A DNA stretch of 64,000 nucleotides from Cordia subcordata (GCA_028554755.1 JAPTOF010000017.1:9548001-9612000), one strand, 5' to 3'; positions 11,746-24,950 are shown, numbered from the stretch's first letter. Numbers and translations are program-made. The notes: generated by a model from the sequence alone, not told the origin.

Positions 11746-13165
11746 GTAAGTCCATCTGCTTCTTCCTTAACTGATACAATTAGCCTTTTCTTTGATCATA
11801 TTAAATTACACACAGACACACGCATGGTATGCGTATTGATGCAGAAACATGTATGTAGAAGTCTTCTTTAGCTTTTCTTTGGGTGCTATTGGAATTAATC
11901 TGATCATTTATTTAGTACTGTTTGACATGTATTGAATTTAGTATTTTTGTCTTTGCGGGAAAAGGCAAATTTTTAAACTCATATTTATAAAGAATACAAT
12001 TCCCTACGTTTTTCTAAAATCAAAATCGCAAATTCAAAGAGTATAAAATTCTGGGGTTTTAGTTTCGTGCATCGAGGTATCATTTTTGAGTTAGGATTTA
12101 GGTGAGGTTATTGACTTTGTATTTTGTTGTTGTTGTTTGTATTTGGTGTTTTGCTGAAGGGTATTGGGATGCTTTTGTGGGAAATTTTGAATGTTTAAGG
12201 TTTTGGTGAAAAGCATAGTTTTGCTTCTGTTGGTCATAGGATTATGTTAACAATTGCCTTTTGAATTATGCAAAGAGTCCTATGAATATATTCTGAGGAG
12301 GTTAAAAAGATATTCCAAGTACTTGGAAAGAGTTTTCTGGGAAGGAAATACTTTTAGAATCGAATTTTGTTTGTGAATTGATGTGTCAAAAGCTTTCTTT
12401 GTTCTAAAGGGGAAATATCTTACATTTTTATGCGAGACTTTTGGTCCTTTTGGAGAACTGTCTAAAGATTTCAGGTTTTTATCATCATTCAGTTCTTCTT
12501 AGTTTCCTGTTTCTCTACTTTTCTGAACTTTGTTTAAGTTGGAACTTCTGTGGCTCTGAGAGTTATGGTGCTAAACTATCGGCAGAAAATAAATGCAGCA
12601 TAAAGACCTTATCTCGGTGTCACTCTGCTGTGAGGATTGCTGTTCTGGTTATCTGTATTGTATTTAGCTTCTCCCGTGAGTTGATTAGAAATTTTTGTGC
12701 TTCCTTGGAATTATATTTTGCTAATATTCAAAATCTTTATCAACTCGCTATTTAGTCCTTGATGGTATATTGATATCAATTTATGTGTTCTTTTGTTATT
12801 CATCCATGAGAATTGGCCCAAGGAGGAAGTCAAGGTCCAAAGGCAACAACTACCATAGAGGGAGAGCCCAAAATATCTGAAGGGGAGAGCCCAAAATATC
12901 TGAAGGGTTATATTGTATGAGCTAGTGTAACTGCTATTGTAACTAAGTGTAGGTGTGGTGTGTGTTGCTATGTTGGTTAGGCACTAAGTTGTAAATAGAC
13001 GAGAACTGTGGTGAAAAAGGCATGCCATGCTATCTCTGTTTTACTTTTCCCTCTTTAATGGAGTCTCTAGCTCCATCTCTCTATCAATAAAAGTCAACGT
13101 TATTGCCATTGCTTTTTTCCTTTACTTTTCGCATAGTTAACTGTTACAACTTCCTTATTCCACAG
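11746..13165 (+). other. Presumed 5'-UTR intron of the unknown gene
   Basis: GTAAGT donor at 11746 and a pyrimidine-rich CACAG acceptor ending at 13165 flank a 1.42-kb intron between a short non-coding exon and the first coding exon. Around 12790-13095 it contains a segment ending CTATCAATAAAAG that looks like a fragment of a retrotransposon LTR, including a small tandem duplication (GAGAGCCCAAAATATCTGA twice, about 12865-12905). There are no matching ends, so I do not call an element. Confidence 0.45.
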
Positions 13166-13198
13166 AGATTGGATAACCTCACGGGTGTACTGAAGAAT

Positions 13199-16100
13199 AT
13201 GTCTGATATGGAGTTTAAAGGTATACGTTGGGCTGGCAACTTATATCAGAAATTTGAAGCTATGTGTATAGAGGTGGAAGAGGTCATGTACCAGGTAAAG
13301 CTCTTTTCTTTCTCTCCCTTACTTTACCCCATTCTGTAACTTTTAAGCCAATGCAGTATAAATTCTATTCTTTGTTTATCCCCTTTACCTTCCTTAATTT
13401 CCCTATTTTCTTCTTTCTTTTGTTCCATTTTTGTCTTTTGTTTCTTTCTTTTATTTCTTTATATTCGGGTGGCCCCCAGGCCAGAAGGAAGATGGGGATT
13501 TGAGGATGGGGCTCTGGTTAGGAGGTTCAAGAAGCTTCTATAGGCGCTTATGAACAACTATGGCTCCAGTGTATGCATGGAGGACATCAGATAAGCATTT
13601 CCTTGATGTCCCACAGAGACGTACTTCAATTTCTAAAGAGGGGCCACTTGTCATCTAGCCCTTTTGTTGGCTTCTAATGCTCTAATATGCTGTTCAAAGT
13701 TTGTGACTTCATCATATGCACTTGCTATACGGGAGGTGTCTGTATCAGTTGGAGATCTATATTGTTGCGACTCTTATTACCTATGACTGTACTTCATTAT
13801 GCTCATATGACAGATATTCTCTGTGGTCTATTTTTCTTGTCAATAATTTGTTCACCATCTTTTCTGCACTAGAGGAAATAAAATATGTTTTTTTAATTCT
13901 CACCGTTTATGTTAATTATCAAATATTGCTTGTGTGTAAAAAATGGGCGTAAAATGCAAAAGGCATGATTAGTCACATTTGAAGTTAGTAAAGCTGCTTC
14001 TTATTGCTGTAGCAACTCTCTGTGAAATGGTTTTAATAGTTCTTTAATAGGGTTGTTATTCATCATACTGACTGAATAGTTATTCCATAACAGGATACTG
14101 CCAAGTATCTTGAAAATCAGGTGCAGACAGTCAGTGCTAGTGTCAAGAAGTTCTATTCAGAAGTTATGCAAGATATACTTCCTCCGTCTTACATAGATCC
14201 TGTGAAAGTAGCTGCAGCTGACTTACCTCTGAACCCTTATTCTCATGCCGAGTTCAATAAGAAACCTAAAAAGAGCATTACGGAAGATATTGAACAGTGC
14301 AAACCAAGAGAGACTGAAGTCTGCAAAAAGATGGCTGTTGTTAATGCAGAGCGTGCAACATCTTTTGCTCAATGTGATGGTGTATTCCATCACTTGCCAA
14401 TGTCTGAATGTGATTCTCACATGAACAGGTGCTCAGAATCTGAAAGAAGAGAACATGAAGGTCTCCACAGACGCCCCACTGTCATCAGTAAAAGAAGTGG
14501 TAACGGGGATCAACAGTCTAAGATGTCTGAGCTAGATATTCCTGTCTCCTCATTTCATAAATTGAAAAATGAGCTGCCTTCAGCTATAGTTGAAGTATAT
14601 GAAACTGGGGCAGCAAAGGATAGTAGTCATCTTATGGATGATTCCCTAAATTTGGACACAAGTTCCTTACGTGAAACTGTAAACAGAAAGCAAGCAGATT
14701 CAATGTCTACAACCATTTCTCATGAGCTATCATCAGAATCTAGTGGTATTTATCCCTACTTCATTTGTTAACTTTTTTCGACTTCCTCCAAGCGTCGTAG
14801 ATTGACTCCTATTTCGCAAGCAGATTCCGTTACAGAAGGAGCCACACCTGACAGCAAAGAGGAGCTCATAGTATCCTTTGAAGGTATCTAACGATAAAAC
14901 AGTATAATATTTCTTTTATACAATTTTCTTTTGGCAAATAACGTACATCCTTTTAATCTTTTTGGCTGGTTAAGGGATGTACACTGATATAAGCAGAATT
15001 TGTTTGGTAGTTTGTAAGCACTAAAGACATAATTTACTAATTATCTAAAACAAGATTATCATAAACAATTACAGAATCAAGGTCTATGGGCTAATGTCAA
15101 TGGACATGATAGCTTCCAATTAATTTTTGCCTTGAAGGTATGGATCCACCCTTCAAAAGGGACTTCTAAGAAGCCATTGTGGATATAGACTGTATAAACT
15201 TGGCCATCCTTTTAGGATGCTATTATTGATATTTCATTCCTGCTATTTGATGTTTTCAGCCAAGATTTTATATTTTCTAGAATGCTGGAAAATCATAATA
15301 TCTATCCTGTGCTTTTGAAGTTGATATACAATACAAGCCACCTTCTCTACCTCTGTGTTTGTGTGTGTGTTTTTGTGTCTGTTTCTCTTGGTGCACGGGA
15401 GGAAGGAAAAAGGGGATGGTGGAAAAATCAAAAAGAGGCACACCTTTAGGCTTTTTATCCAGGAACTTGTTCAGAAACACCATATGGAAGGAACATAGGA
15501 GTTTGTCACTAGGTATTTGGACAAATAGGATCGTTCTCTAACATGTGCACCATAAATAGCTTCATCTTTGCTGTGTTCTTATAAGGTTGCATTTTGACTC
15601 TTGTCATTCTCAATGTCATCTTTTACAGAAAGACCATACATTTCTGATATAGATGCAGTTGGCAACCATATTGAGCCGGAGCTTGAAATTGTAGGAAGAT
15701 TTGCTGAGCCAAAGTTTGAAGAAACATGTGTCTTGGTAGAAGGATGTGGGATTCATGTTGTCTCTCCAAAAGGTGGCAAACATGAGTCTTATAAGGTTTT
15801 CCCTCTCTATATGACCATCTACTTTTTCTTCTCTGCATATAGTTATATGTCTTTTCTGAGCATCTATTCATAATCTTGACCTTCTTATTTCATCTATCCA
15901 AGAAAAAAATTCGAGAAGCTTTATCTTCAAAGATGAGGTTAAGAAGAAAGCAGGAATATGAAAAGCTTTCAGCACGTTACAGCATTCAAGCTCCAGAGCT
16001 GGAAAGCATGGAAAACCCAATGCCTTCTTGCTACGAAGACTCAAATTCGAAGAAGCTGGAAGCACAATATATACCCGAATCTGAGTGGGAAATACTCTGA
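13199..16100 (+). CDS. Plant-specific protein of unknown function, spliced, about 391 aa
   Basis: Coding exons join in frame: 13199-13294, 14094-14745, 14821-14883, 15629-15795 and 15903-16100, stop TGA at 16098. The product is 391 aa. Residues 1-70 are the most ordered: MSDMEFKGIRWAGNLYQKFE, then DTAKYLENQVQTV and a helical ASVKKFYSEVMQDILPPS. The middle is polar and low in complexity. The end has a basic helix (KKKIREALSSKMRLRRKQEY) and finishes ESEWEIL. From memory this pattern is that of a land-plant family with Arabidopsis members such as At5g16030, whose function is not established; I could not check it. No signal peptide or membrane segment is seen. The start chosen is the first ATG in the first coding exon; the preceding exon appears non-coding. 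Confidence 0.7.
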
Positions 16101-16970
16101 AGGTATCTGTGCTTATGATTTTACTCATATTAGACCTGTATCAGTTACCAGCCAATGGAGACATCGTGCTGCTGAGTGGTAATGATGGCAGCCAAACTAT
16201 AATTTACATAAAGTCATAATAAAGATTGAGAAAGCGATGTGGAATTAATACAATCTCAGTAAACCCATGAATTAGGTAGGTGGTTGATAAGTAAGAATAT
16301 AAATTACATCCACTATAACTGACAGCTTGTATATATTCTGCTGTCTATGAAGTCACTGTAATTTTGCATCAGCCACCTCCATTACTGTTTGCTTTTTTAA
16401 ACTTGATGCAATAATGCAAGTAACACAAGGAGGTCTGATCTATGATGAAGACCACCGTTGGGAGTTCTATTCCTGAAATATGAGACCAATTGTCAAGCAA
16501 AGCATGCTCTGGATTTACTTTGTATTTTTTATCTTGAGTTCATCAACTTAAGATTGATCAGACATGTTGATAGAAACAAGGTCACAATTTTTATGCTTTT
16601 CTTTTCTCAGAGGTACTGGTTTGTATAAAGTTTAAATTCGCCTCTTGCCTCTTTGGTTGTATATTAGCCCAGAATATGTAAATGGCTGTTGTTTTGAATA
16701 AGTTTTCATGAACAATTGTTCATCTGAAATCATTTGCTACGCTTCAAAACTATTTGTTAAGCTTTTGAAGCCGGAGGAAGCGGTAGAGTAGCCTATATCA
16801 AGCAGCCCAGGCAGGGACCTAGTAGTGTGGTAGCTTTACTGCCCAGGCAGGGACCTAGTAGTGTGGTAGCTTTACTTTCTTCCATATTGTAGCTTTTTCT
16901 GTTGCATGAGCTGCTGATAATCCATTCTATATGTTCTATACTTCAGAGTTTTGTAGTGTTTAGATAACTT
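16101..16970 (+). other. 3' flank of the unknown gene with a 36-bp tandem duplication
   Basis: Downstream untranslated and intergenic sequence. A perfect 36-bp tandem repeat (unit beginning GCCCAGGCAGGGACC) occupies 16805-16840 and 16841-16876. The identity of the copies points to a very recent slippage or duplication. No polyadenylation signal stands out. Confidence 0.6.
16805..16876. repeat. Perfect 36-bp tandem duplication
   Basis: Two identical head-to-tail copies, no mismatches by eye. Confidence 0.9.
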
Positions 16971-17093
16971 AGAGGGTGTTTGGCTTTGCTTATTTTGGGG
17001 GCTTATAAGCACCTAGAAAAAAGCACCCATTCACATGCTTTTTACTATTTAGGTGCTTATAAGCACCAAATAAGCACAGCCAAACACTCTCTT
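16971..17093. mobile_element. Short inverted-repeat MITE, hAT-like, family copy 2
   Basis: The clearest copy of the family. Left end AGAGGGTGTTTGGCTTTGC; the right end is its inverted repeat, seen as GCACAGCCAAACACTCTC. The interior has a second inverted pair around AGGTGCTTATAAGCACC, making the 123-bp element able to fold almost end to end. Confidence 0.65.
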
Positions 17094-17176
17094 ACTGAGG
17101 ATCTCATTCCTGGATTTCCTGCTATATTTCTTTTCATAATCTTGAAACTCGGGAACCTGGTGGACGTTAAAGACAT

Positions 17177-18351
17177 GAAGTCTCGCTATTCTCATCTTGT
17201 TTATCATGTGTATGGCTCAAAAAACATTGCTTGCACATGAGCGTGTTTGGGGACGTTAATTAAATTCTCTAACATGTTTTTAAATGGAGTTATGCATTCT
17301 CCAACTGCATGAAGTTTTTAGATCAAGGTCTTAGTTTATGTTAAGGAGAACAGATCTTGAAGGGTCCGCTATCTTTTTTTTTTTTTTTTTACTAAATAAG
17401 CAAGGTACTTGTATTGAAGGAAGAATTTATAAGATTTAACAGCCAATATACAAAAATATTATACAAAATTACTTATATCTAGCGTTAATGTCCCATCTCT
17501 TGCATAAGACTCTATTAGTACAAGTGTTTTTAACTTTATGATGGTATACCACTTTTGCCTGAATATCTGCAGCAATCAACGTAAGTAATTGTTCGTCGCT
17601 TCTCGGACTCTCCTAGTTGAATAATCTTTTGTAAATTCTTGTAACTCAATGGTGTGGTATTTCCTTTTGAAACTTGGCAACCATGTCCCATTTATGTACA
17701 CTTACATATGTTGTTTCTTGTTTGCTCCGAGTCATATTGATCTTCAACTTTCGTTATTCAAACTCATATTTAACGTGCCACTGTTCGTGAAGCCAATACT
17801 TTACAATAACCAAAGGATTCAGTTAAGAACCAATTGAAGAATGATAATCCATGTAGCGTGGGTCCAATGGTGATAAGTCCGGGAAAGCAAAAAGAGTTAG
17901 CCACAGTTGTGGTGTTGCCGAAGGTTGTGTGATAATTAAGTCAGAGAATGTTTTGAAGAAAATTTATTATGAAAAGGGAGGAGGAGAGTTTCTTAATTTG
18001 AAAGTGGTCGTCTATATGGAAAGGCTTACCTCAAGTTCAATGCAAGTGTGGCATTAATATGACTCTCGGTGACGTCAAGCTTGGTTAAGCATATCAGGTC
18101 AAGATCGACCCCCAATCAGCAAATATTCAACTACAAGTGGGCGCTTGTTGAACTTATTTTCATTGACATGATTCCTTTTTCTCCAGTTATAAGAAATTAC
18201 GATAGGAAGGATTATATTACGTCCACTTTAAAACTATAAATCTCATGTCGTGGAATTGCATTTAATACATGAATCAATTTGAAACCTTTGGCCTACGAGC
18301 TAACACTTTTACAGGAACCTAATTCTGACATATTGCATCCACACTGAGGAT
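17177..18351. repeat. Tandem segmental duplication, unit 1 (about 1.17 kb with LINE insertion)
   Basis: Begins AAGTCTCGCTATTC and runs to TTGCATCCACACTGAGGAT. It matches unit 2 over its whole length at moderate divergence, apart from the LINE inserted at 17374-17636. Neither unit has a recognisable gene. Confidence 0.8.
17374..17636 (-). mobile_element. 5'-truncated LINE inserted in duplication unit 1
   Basis: A T-run at 17374-17390 is the poly-A tail on the minus strand. Minus-strand translation gives the LINE C-terminal pattern DEQLLTLIAADIQAK, then VLCKRWDIN and a stop, homologous to the fragment at 182-545. The segment is missing from the equivalent place in unit 2 (near 18597), so it entered after the duplication. 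Confidence 0.75.
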
Positions 18352-18356
18352 TATAT

Positions 18357-19346
18357 CAAGTCTCGCTATTCTTATCTCGTTTATCATGTGTATGGCACAA
18401 AAGCATTGCTTGCAGGTGAGCGTGTTTGGAAACGTTAATTAAATATAAATTCTTTAACTACGTAAAAGTTTTTAGATAAAGTTATACAACTACTGGAAAA
18501 TTTTTAGATGAAGTTATATGTTTTCTAACTTCATTAAGTTTTCAGATCAAGATTTCAATTTATGTTAAGTAGAACTGATCTTGAAGGGTCCACTATTTTG
18601 TCACTCAATGAGGTGGTATTTCCTTCTTAAACTTGGGAACTGTCCCATTTATGTACTCTGTAGTCTTTATGTTATTTCTTATTTGTTTCGAGTCATATTA
18701 ATATTCAACTTTCATTATTCAATAACTACAACTTATATTTAACTTATTGCCGTTCATGAAACCTATACTTTACAATAAGCAAACAATTCGATTAAGAACT
18801 AGTTGAAGAAGGATAATCCAAGTAGCATGAGTCCAATGGTGATAAGTCCGTCAAAACAAAGAGAGTTAGCCACCGTTGTGGTGTGGTCAAAGACTATCTG
18901 ACGATCAAGTCAGAAATTGGTTTGAAGAAAGTTTATTATGGAAAGAAAAAGAAGGAAAGTTTATCAATTTAGAAGTGTTTCCTCATATGAAAAGGTTTAC
19001 CTCGACTTTAGTGCAAATGGGGTACTCATGCGACCTTTGGTGATGCTACATGACAAGCGCAAAAAGTGATTAGGCGATCGGTTTAGCATATTGGGCTGAG
19101 ATTAACCCCCAATTAGCAAATATTCAACTACACATGGGCACCTATCCTCGACTTACTTTCATGGGCATGATTCCTTTATCTTTGGGTACAAGAAATTTAA
19201 GGTAAAAACGATATTATTAGATCCACTTTAAAACTATAAATTTCATGATATGGTATGAAAGTGCATCAATTTGAAACCTTTGGTCCACGAGCTAACACCT
19301 TTACAAGAACATAATTCTTACCAACCTATTGCATCCACACTTAGCA
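18357..19346. repeat. Tandem segmental duplication, unit 2 (about 0.99 kb)
   Basis: Begins AAGTCTCGCTATTCTTATC and ends TTGCATCCACACTTAGCAT. It is collinear with unit 1 without the LINE. Divergence from unit 1 is visible every 10-15 bases, so the duplication is not recent. Confidence 0.8.
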
Positions 19347-20560
19347 TTTTAATAATTCAAGATGACAAGAATAATCTCCTTTGAATGATGAGAAAGCCTA
19401 AGTATATTTATCACACACGAAACGTAACCAATCTATTATTAGTCACGGGGACCAATTTATGAGGAATTAATTAATAGACAACATTTGTGAAGATCAAGAA
19501 ATGATCTTATCATCACCTCATAACTGGTCAATATAATGGACTTGCATGCTTTAATCTTGATGTTATTATATGAATATCAATTATTTAAGCCTAAAGTTGA
19601 TAACTTGTAATCTAAGATTGGACCATTTAGGAGACCAATTAGTTAACCTAATACATATTCACTAATTCGGCTACTACTTAATTGCCTTGCTGAAGTACAT
19701 GTAGTTAGGTAAATGCAGCCAGTTCACATTATGAGAGGCCTCTATATGCATGATCATGATTAACATTGAAAATGACAAACGCATAAAACCAAATTGTTCA
19801 ACGTCAAAGATGGCTTACTCGACTGGCAACTTCTTCCTTGCGTTTCTAGTGGGCCTATCCTGTTAGACATATATATACATATATACATACATATATATAT
19901 TTATATATATGTGTGTGTGTGCATGAATGACACACACCTCATTTTGTTTTTCTTGCATAGTTAATGGCTTAACTTTGAAGATATGATTCGACAAAGTTCA
20001 ATGATTTCTTAGAACTAGGTGCTTGATCCATCAAGTACATCTCATCTATCCGTTGTTTTTCTCTAGCTAGTTTTGTTGAGAACTTTGGTTTGGTCATAAT
20101 ATTATCGAGAATGATGCATAATGCTAAGAAATATGGGGGTTTCGTTTTAATTAAAGTTAATAAAAAAAAAACTTATGATTCTTTTTATATAGGACAAGAA
20201 TATATTGTAAGTTATAACCCTGTCCCCTCACATGTGACGTGAAAATGATGAATTAGAAACTAGTAATTTTTTTATAAATAAGAATATATTATAAAACTCC
20301 TCACACGTGACCTAGAACTGGATTGGAGGCGTAGTTATAGTGGGCCGCTTGTAAGAATTGGTTACTACGTGAATGGATGTATGATGAAGAAATGATTGGC
20401 CTTGATAAAAGCCCAATAAACAAGACCAGATTAAGGCCTAGCAGAGGTCACATGTGTGTGCGTAAAGCATGAGAATATATGGAGTTCCACCTTAAAATTA
20501 ATCAATCAATAAGACAAGTATCCTAAGGCTTCTGTGATAAACTAGAAACTTGTGATTTTG
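19347..20560. other. Intergenic, no gene recognised
   Basis: AT-rich sequence with a mixed TA/CATA/TG microsatellite around 19867-19922. Two short ACATGTGACG / ACACGTGACC patches (20230-20320) resemble the TRIM-family interior described near 54.1 kb, but are too decayed to call. Confidence 0.5.
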
Positions 20561-20561
20561 T

Positions 20562-20740
20562 TTTGTTTTTTTTTTTTTTTCCTTGAAAGGGAGGCCAAGA
20601 ACGGTTATATTACAATATTCTTGGTGAAGGTGACCCTTCTTCTATTATATGCTAGAAGCTCCAAGAAAGGGCCTAGGGCTTCATTGACCACTGAGAGACC
20701 AATTAGCTGATTGATGCCGTAGTTAAACAATCAATTTGAA
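20562..20740 (-). mobile_element. Possible poly-A-tailed retroelement fragment
   Basis: A T-run around 20562-20580 (a poly-A tail on the minus strand) is followed by about 160 bp of non-repetitive sequence. The arrangement suggests the 3' end of a LINE or SINE. No protein pattern decides which. Confidence 0.3.
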
Positions 20741-22797
20741 TAAGCATTAACTTCTTAATAAATATGACTATCTTATAGTCGATTCTATTATATATAAAAT
20801 TCTCTTGTAGCGCTCGAGAATTAGAGAAACTTCTATTTTTTTTCATGTGAGATAAGAATATGTTATAGCAAAAAGGTAGTCCATAAAATAATCACCTCAC
20901 TAGGTTCAGTGGCTAACTGGAAGCTCGACCTATTAGGAAGATATTAGATCAATTCGACCTGTTAGGAAAGATATTAGATCAATTGTTATTAAAATTGCTA
21001 CTTTGATGTTTCAGTGTGTTAAAAGGGACTGGAAATATAGAATTCTGATTGATGCATATCTTCGTGACTCTTCCCTTCATTTCATGAGTAAAGTACCTCC
21101 ACCAAAAAGAACCAAAAAAAAAAAAACTAATCAGATTATTTGTTGTATAGATCAGAGACAACAGTAAATCCAAAAATAAAATTGTTAAATGAAAAAGATA
21201 AAATACAAAGAAAGCATCTCTATAAATTAATGCCATTAGGTACCATCATCATACCATTATAATTTAATCTTCATAAGCTTTAGAAACGACCGGGCCAGCT
21301 GGTGAAGAAATGTCTTTAGAAAAATGTTATCCTTTTGGAACCAAAATAATGATTGATTAGTAACAAAGTCATATATTCTGATCTTCAACAAGAAATTCTG
21401 GGTCTACATCAAGAAAAAAAAAAAAAGAAATGGTGATGGGATCATGACATTGTTATCATCAATCATATGCGTACAACAATGGTGACCCCATTAAAAATAC
21501 ACATTGGCTTTTGACTTTTAAGTCGGCTTTGGAGGTTGTGTGAGTGGCCATGTGAAGGTGAAAAACATCGATAGGGACCGACTCTGTTAGGTTTTATATC
21601 ATTCCTTTAATTTTTATGTCGTACAAAAACCAAATTTGTCGCATTTATTGGCTTTTTAGGTATCTATATATTTAGTTTCGAAAATTTTTAACATGGGCTC
21701 ACTGAAGATATTTTGAGCTCAAGTAAGTGATCGGAAAGAGATGTAGATGTAAAGAAATAATATGATTATAAGTCGTGCGTGAGAATTTTTGGTTCTTTGG
21801 CTCACCCCTATCTCTAGAGGGGCGTCAGCTCTTTACTTGCTCTCATAATTTTGAGCTTTTTGCGAGAAAAATATTGTTTTAGGTTATGATTCTGTGGACA
21901 TATTCTTACATGTTTAAATTGTTTAAAGTGTAGTCTATATGGATCCTTTTCTCTTAGGAAAAAAGCCAATTTGTCACTATTATTAATTTACCTTGTGGGA
22001 TGAATTCTTCTTCTTTTTTTTCCCCCCTTTCTTGCTTTCTTTTCAATTGGATCTACACAAGTTGGGGATAAAATCTTAACAATATAGTTTCCAATTTCAC
22101 ATAAAACTTAGCTTCTGTCTTAATGCTCGCCATACTAATGATGATAGCAAGATAAGTAGCTTTTGAAAAATTTTAATGACATTTATACCGATCTCTTACG
22201 TTTTGTACTCTTTGTTTGTTGTGGTTTGTGCCCATCGCTTTAAATTAACTTTGCTACACTTTCACTATCAAACTTTTGATGATGTCGATTTTGGGCTTCT
22301 TTCACTTTAGTTGTTGTACAAGATGATAAATGTAGCTCGAAATAGACTCTACAGATCTTGATAGATAAAATTTCGAAAAAAAGAAAAGGTCAAAAATAGA
22401 ATGTTACTACTAAAAGAGATTTTCATAGTTGATAGTGGATCTTTTGGTTATGTATAGAAAACATCCTATATTTGCAAAGTGAGATGCATTTGCTATTTAG
22501 AGCCTTTTGAGTGATGATGATCTCTTTTCTTTCCAAGTGAAGACGTATATCAGAATCCCCCTTTTATTAGGTGTTATAAAAGGACAAAAACGATTGAACT
22601 CAAAAAATGTGAGACAAGTGGTGTAACTCCCATCTTATACGTTCAGTGTTAGGAGATCGGATATATCGATTGAGGCAGGCAATATAAATTGCTATTCTCT
22701 ATCATTTAATCTCAATTCTGGTAGATGTGATCCCTATTTAATATTAGAATCAGATACCCCTAGTGGTGGCATGCACTAAAGGATTATTCATCCATGG
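20741..22797. other. Intergenic, no gene recognised
   Basis: AT-rich sequence without ORFs of known type, clear repeats or RNA genes. Confidence 0.5.
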
Positions 22798-23218
22798 GTT
22801 TAGAGTCTATTTGGCCTAGTTTTTTGGAGATTTAAAAGTGTTTTCTGTGAGTCTAAAAGTTGAAATTGACCTGTTTAACCTATTTTTTAAAGAGCTTTTA
22901 AATAAAAGATGAAGTGAAAAGAATTAAAAAATCAAAAGCTCCAAATTAGATCTTTTCCAAAAAGGCTTTTGAAAAACTATTTTTATGTCATGTAAAAAAT
23001 TATTTTTCTTTATTTTTTTCTCAAAAATACTATTTTCTATTTTTTAAAGTCTAATATTACTCTCAAAATAATTAAAAGCTTAACTTCTAAAATATCGGGC
23101 CAAACAATCAACTACTTTTATTCAACAGCACTCCTACCCAAAACTCTACTGCTAAAAGCTCTACAGCTTAACAGTTGAAATCATATAGTTAGGCCAAACA
23201 GAGCCTTAGATTAAAAGC
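22798..23218. mobile_element. Non-autonomous inverted-repeat DNA transposon, about 420 bp
   Basis: Left end TAGAGTCTATTTGGCCTAG; right end TTAGGCCAAACAGAGCCTTA, its imperfect inverted repeat. The interior is AT-rich, has AAAAGCT-type subterminal repeats, and has no ORF. The GTTTGGCC-type end resembles hAT-derived MITEs. Confidence 0.5.
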
Positions 23219-24227
23219 TAAGACAAATGAAAAGTGATAGATTGTATTTAACATAAGATTAGTCTAGATTATGAAATCTCAATGATGTTAGATTGATTGC
23301 AAGTCACTTGTCCATCTTGAAAATCGAAACTAACATATTAATTTATCCAAAAAAAAATATCTGTCGTAAATTGCGATTAAGAATGATATTCAAATCATAT
23401 ATGGACCATGTCACATAATCATTCATGATTGATATTTCCAACAGGTGAGGGCCAAGCTTTTCTAGGGTGAGCCATGGAGATCAAGTGGACTGCAAAAAAG
23501 CAAACTAGCCTATGGTGGAAGTATTAGCACATGGAGAAGATGATGTGTTGGTGCCATCAACACGTGTTGTCTGCCATTAATTTCCTCATATGAAAACTAC
23601 ACTGGTTTGATCCAATTGATTTACTAGCTAGCTAGTGTTTAAATTAGTACAAATGACTTAGCTTTTTTATTTTATTTTTGGGTTAGGGGTTACCTTTATT
23701 GGTCCAAGTCATTTTGATGTAGTTTTCACCATCTTTCCAGGTTTGACCCCTGAGATTTGAAGGTGGAGTTAAAAAGTCATCTACAGTAGTTTTATACGTT
23801 CTGGATAACGCCTGTATCCATTATATTATTACAATTATTGGCATATAATTAGTCGATTCTTATTTTTCAGATACCATCATTGTTTCTTCTTCAAGAAAAG
23901 AAGTTAAAAACTCATAGGCCTTTTATCTCCACACGACATTGTTGCACTAGGTTTTCGTTCATTGTAGAATCCCCACCTACTGCTACCTCCTGTAGGAGTC
24001 AAGGCCGTGTCTTACAAGTGGATTATGTTTTTGGCTATTTAATTGCAATTTGAATTGTCATTTTACTTGAGTTTGATTTTTTATTTCTTTGATTTTTAAT
24101 TTTTAGAGCTATTTAATTATTAAGGGAGCAGAGATATTTCGAACTAGATAAAGATATAATCTACATAAATTGAAACTATTACATTTCACTTTCTCCGCAC
24201 TGTTATCATTTATCCTATGCTTTTAAG
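23219..24227. other. Intergenic, no gene recognised
   Basis: No coding or repeat structure that I can support. Confidence 0.5.
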
Positions 24228-24345
24228 AGCCTGTTTGGTAAGCTTATTTGGAGTTTATAAGCTGCAAATAGTAAATACTATGTGAGAGATGTTTTTTTTA
24301 GATACTTATAAGCAACAAAATAAGCAGAGCCAAATAGGCTCTAAG
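24228..24345. mobile_element. Short inverted-repeat MITE, hAT-like, family copy 3
   Basis: Left end AAGAGCCTGTTTGGTAAGC, right end AGCAGAGCCAAATAGGCTCT, with the shared internal TTATAAGC motifs. About 118 bp. Confidence 0.6.
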
Positions 24346-24950
24346 TTGTTTTACAAAGTGGGAGCAGAGTGAAAGCTCAACGGAGTTTTTCTTTCGATTT
24401 GATTTTGCCAAACTCGTTTTCTTGGCTGTGATTTGGCTGGAAAGATAGAAATTGTTACTTTGCCTGAATTGTCAACATTTCTAATGTTAGTGCATAATTA
24501 GCTGGATTTTCCGTGGACTCACTCAGAAGATACAAGTCAGCGCGATGCTATTTGTTGCTTAGTGTAGACTCTACTTAATCCAAATCTTTTGTAAAATGTG
24601 TTTATTTTGAAGGTATTTTATTTCATGCAAAAAAGTTAATTTAGCGCCTATTTAATTTTTCTTTTTGTATATGAGTGTTAAAATGTGTGTTTTTAATTTT
24701 TTACCGAACAAAAATCTTAAATCTATTTTATTCTAAACTGGACTTGAATCTTCTAGTAAAATTGTTTTTGCTTGTACATAGTGGTTGAGATGTCTCCGCA
24801 TTAGTTACTTAATGTGTTTATGAATATACATTGCAATGACCCAAAAAATAAAAAAAGTGAAATAGTTCCTAAACTAATTCTGATCTTAGTTTTAACTGTT
24901 GTATTTTACCTGTTAGCAGATAGCAGTTTAACTAGTTGATTGAACAAAAT

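Noticed and set aside
15243..15541. Overlapping small ORFs in intron 4 of the unknown gene
   Set aside because: They lie within a clear intron, on both strands, with no recognisable product.
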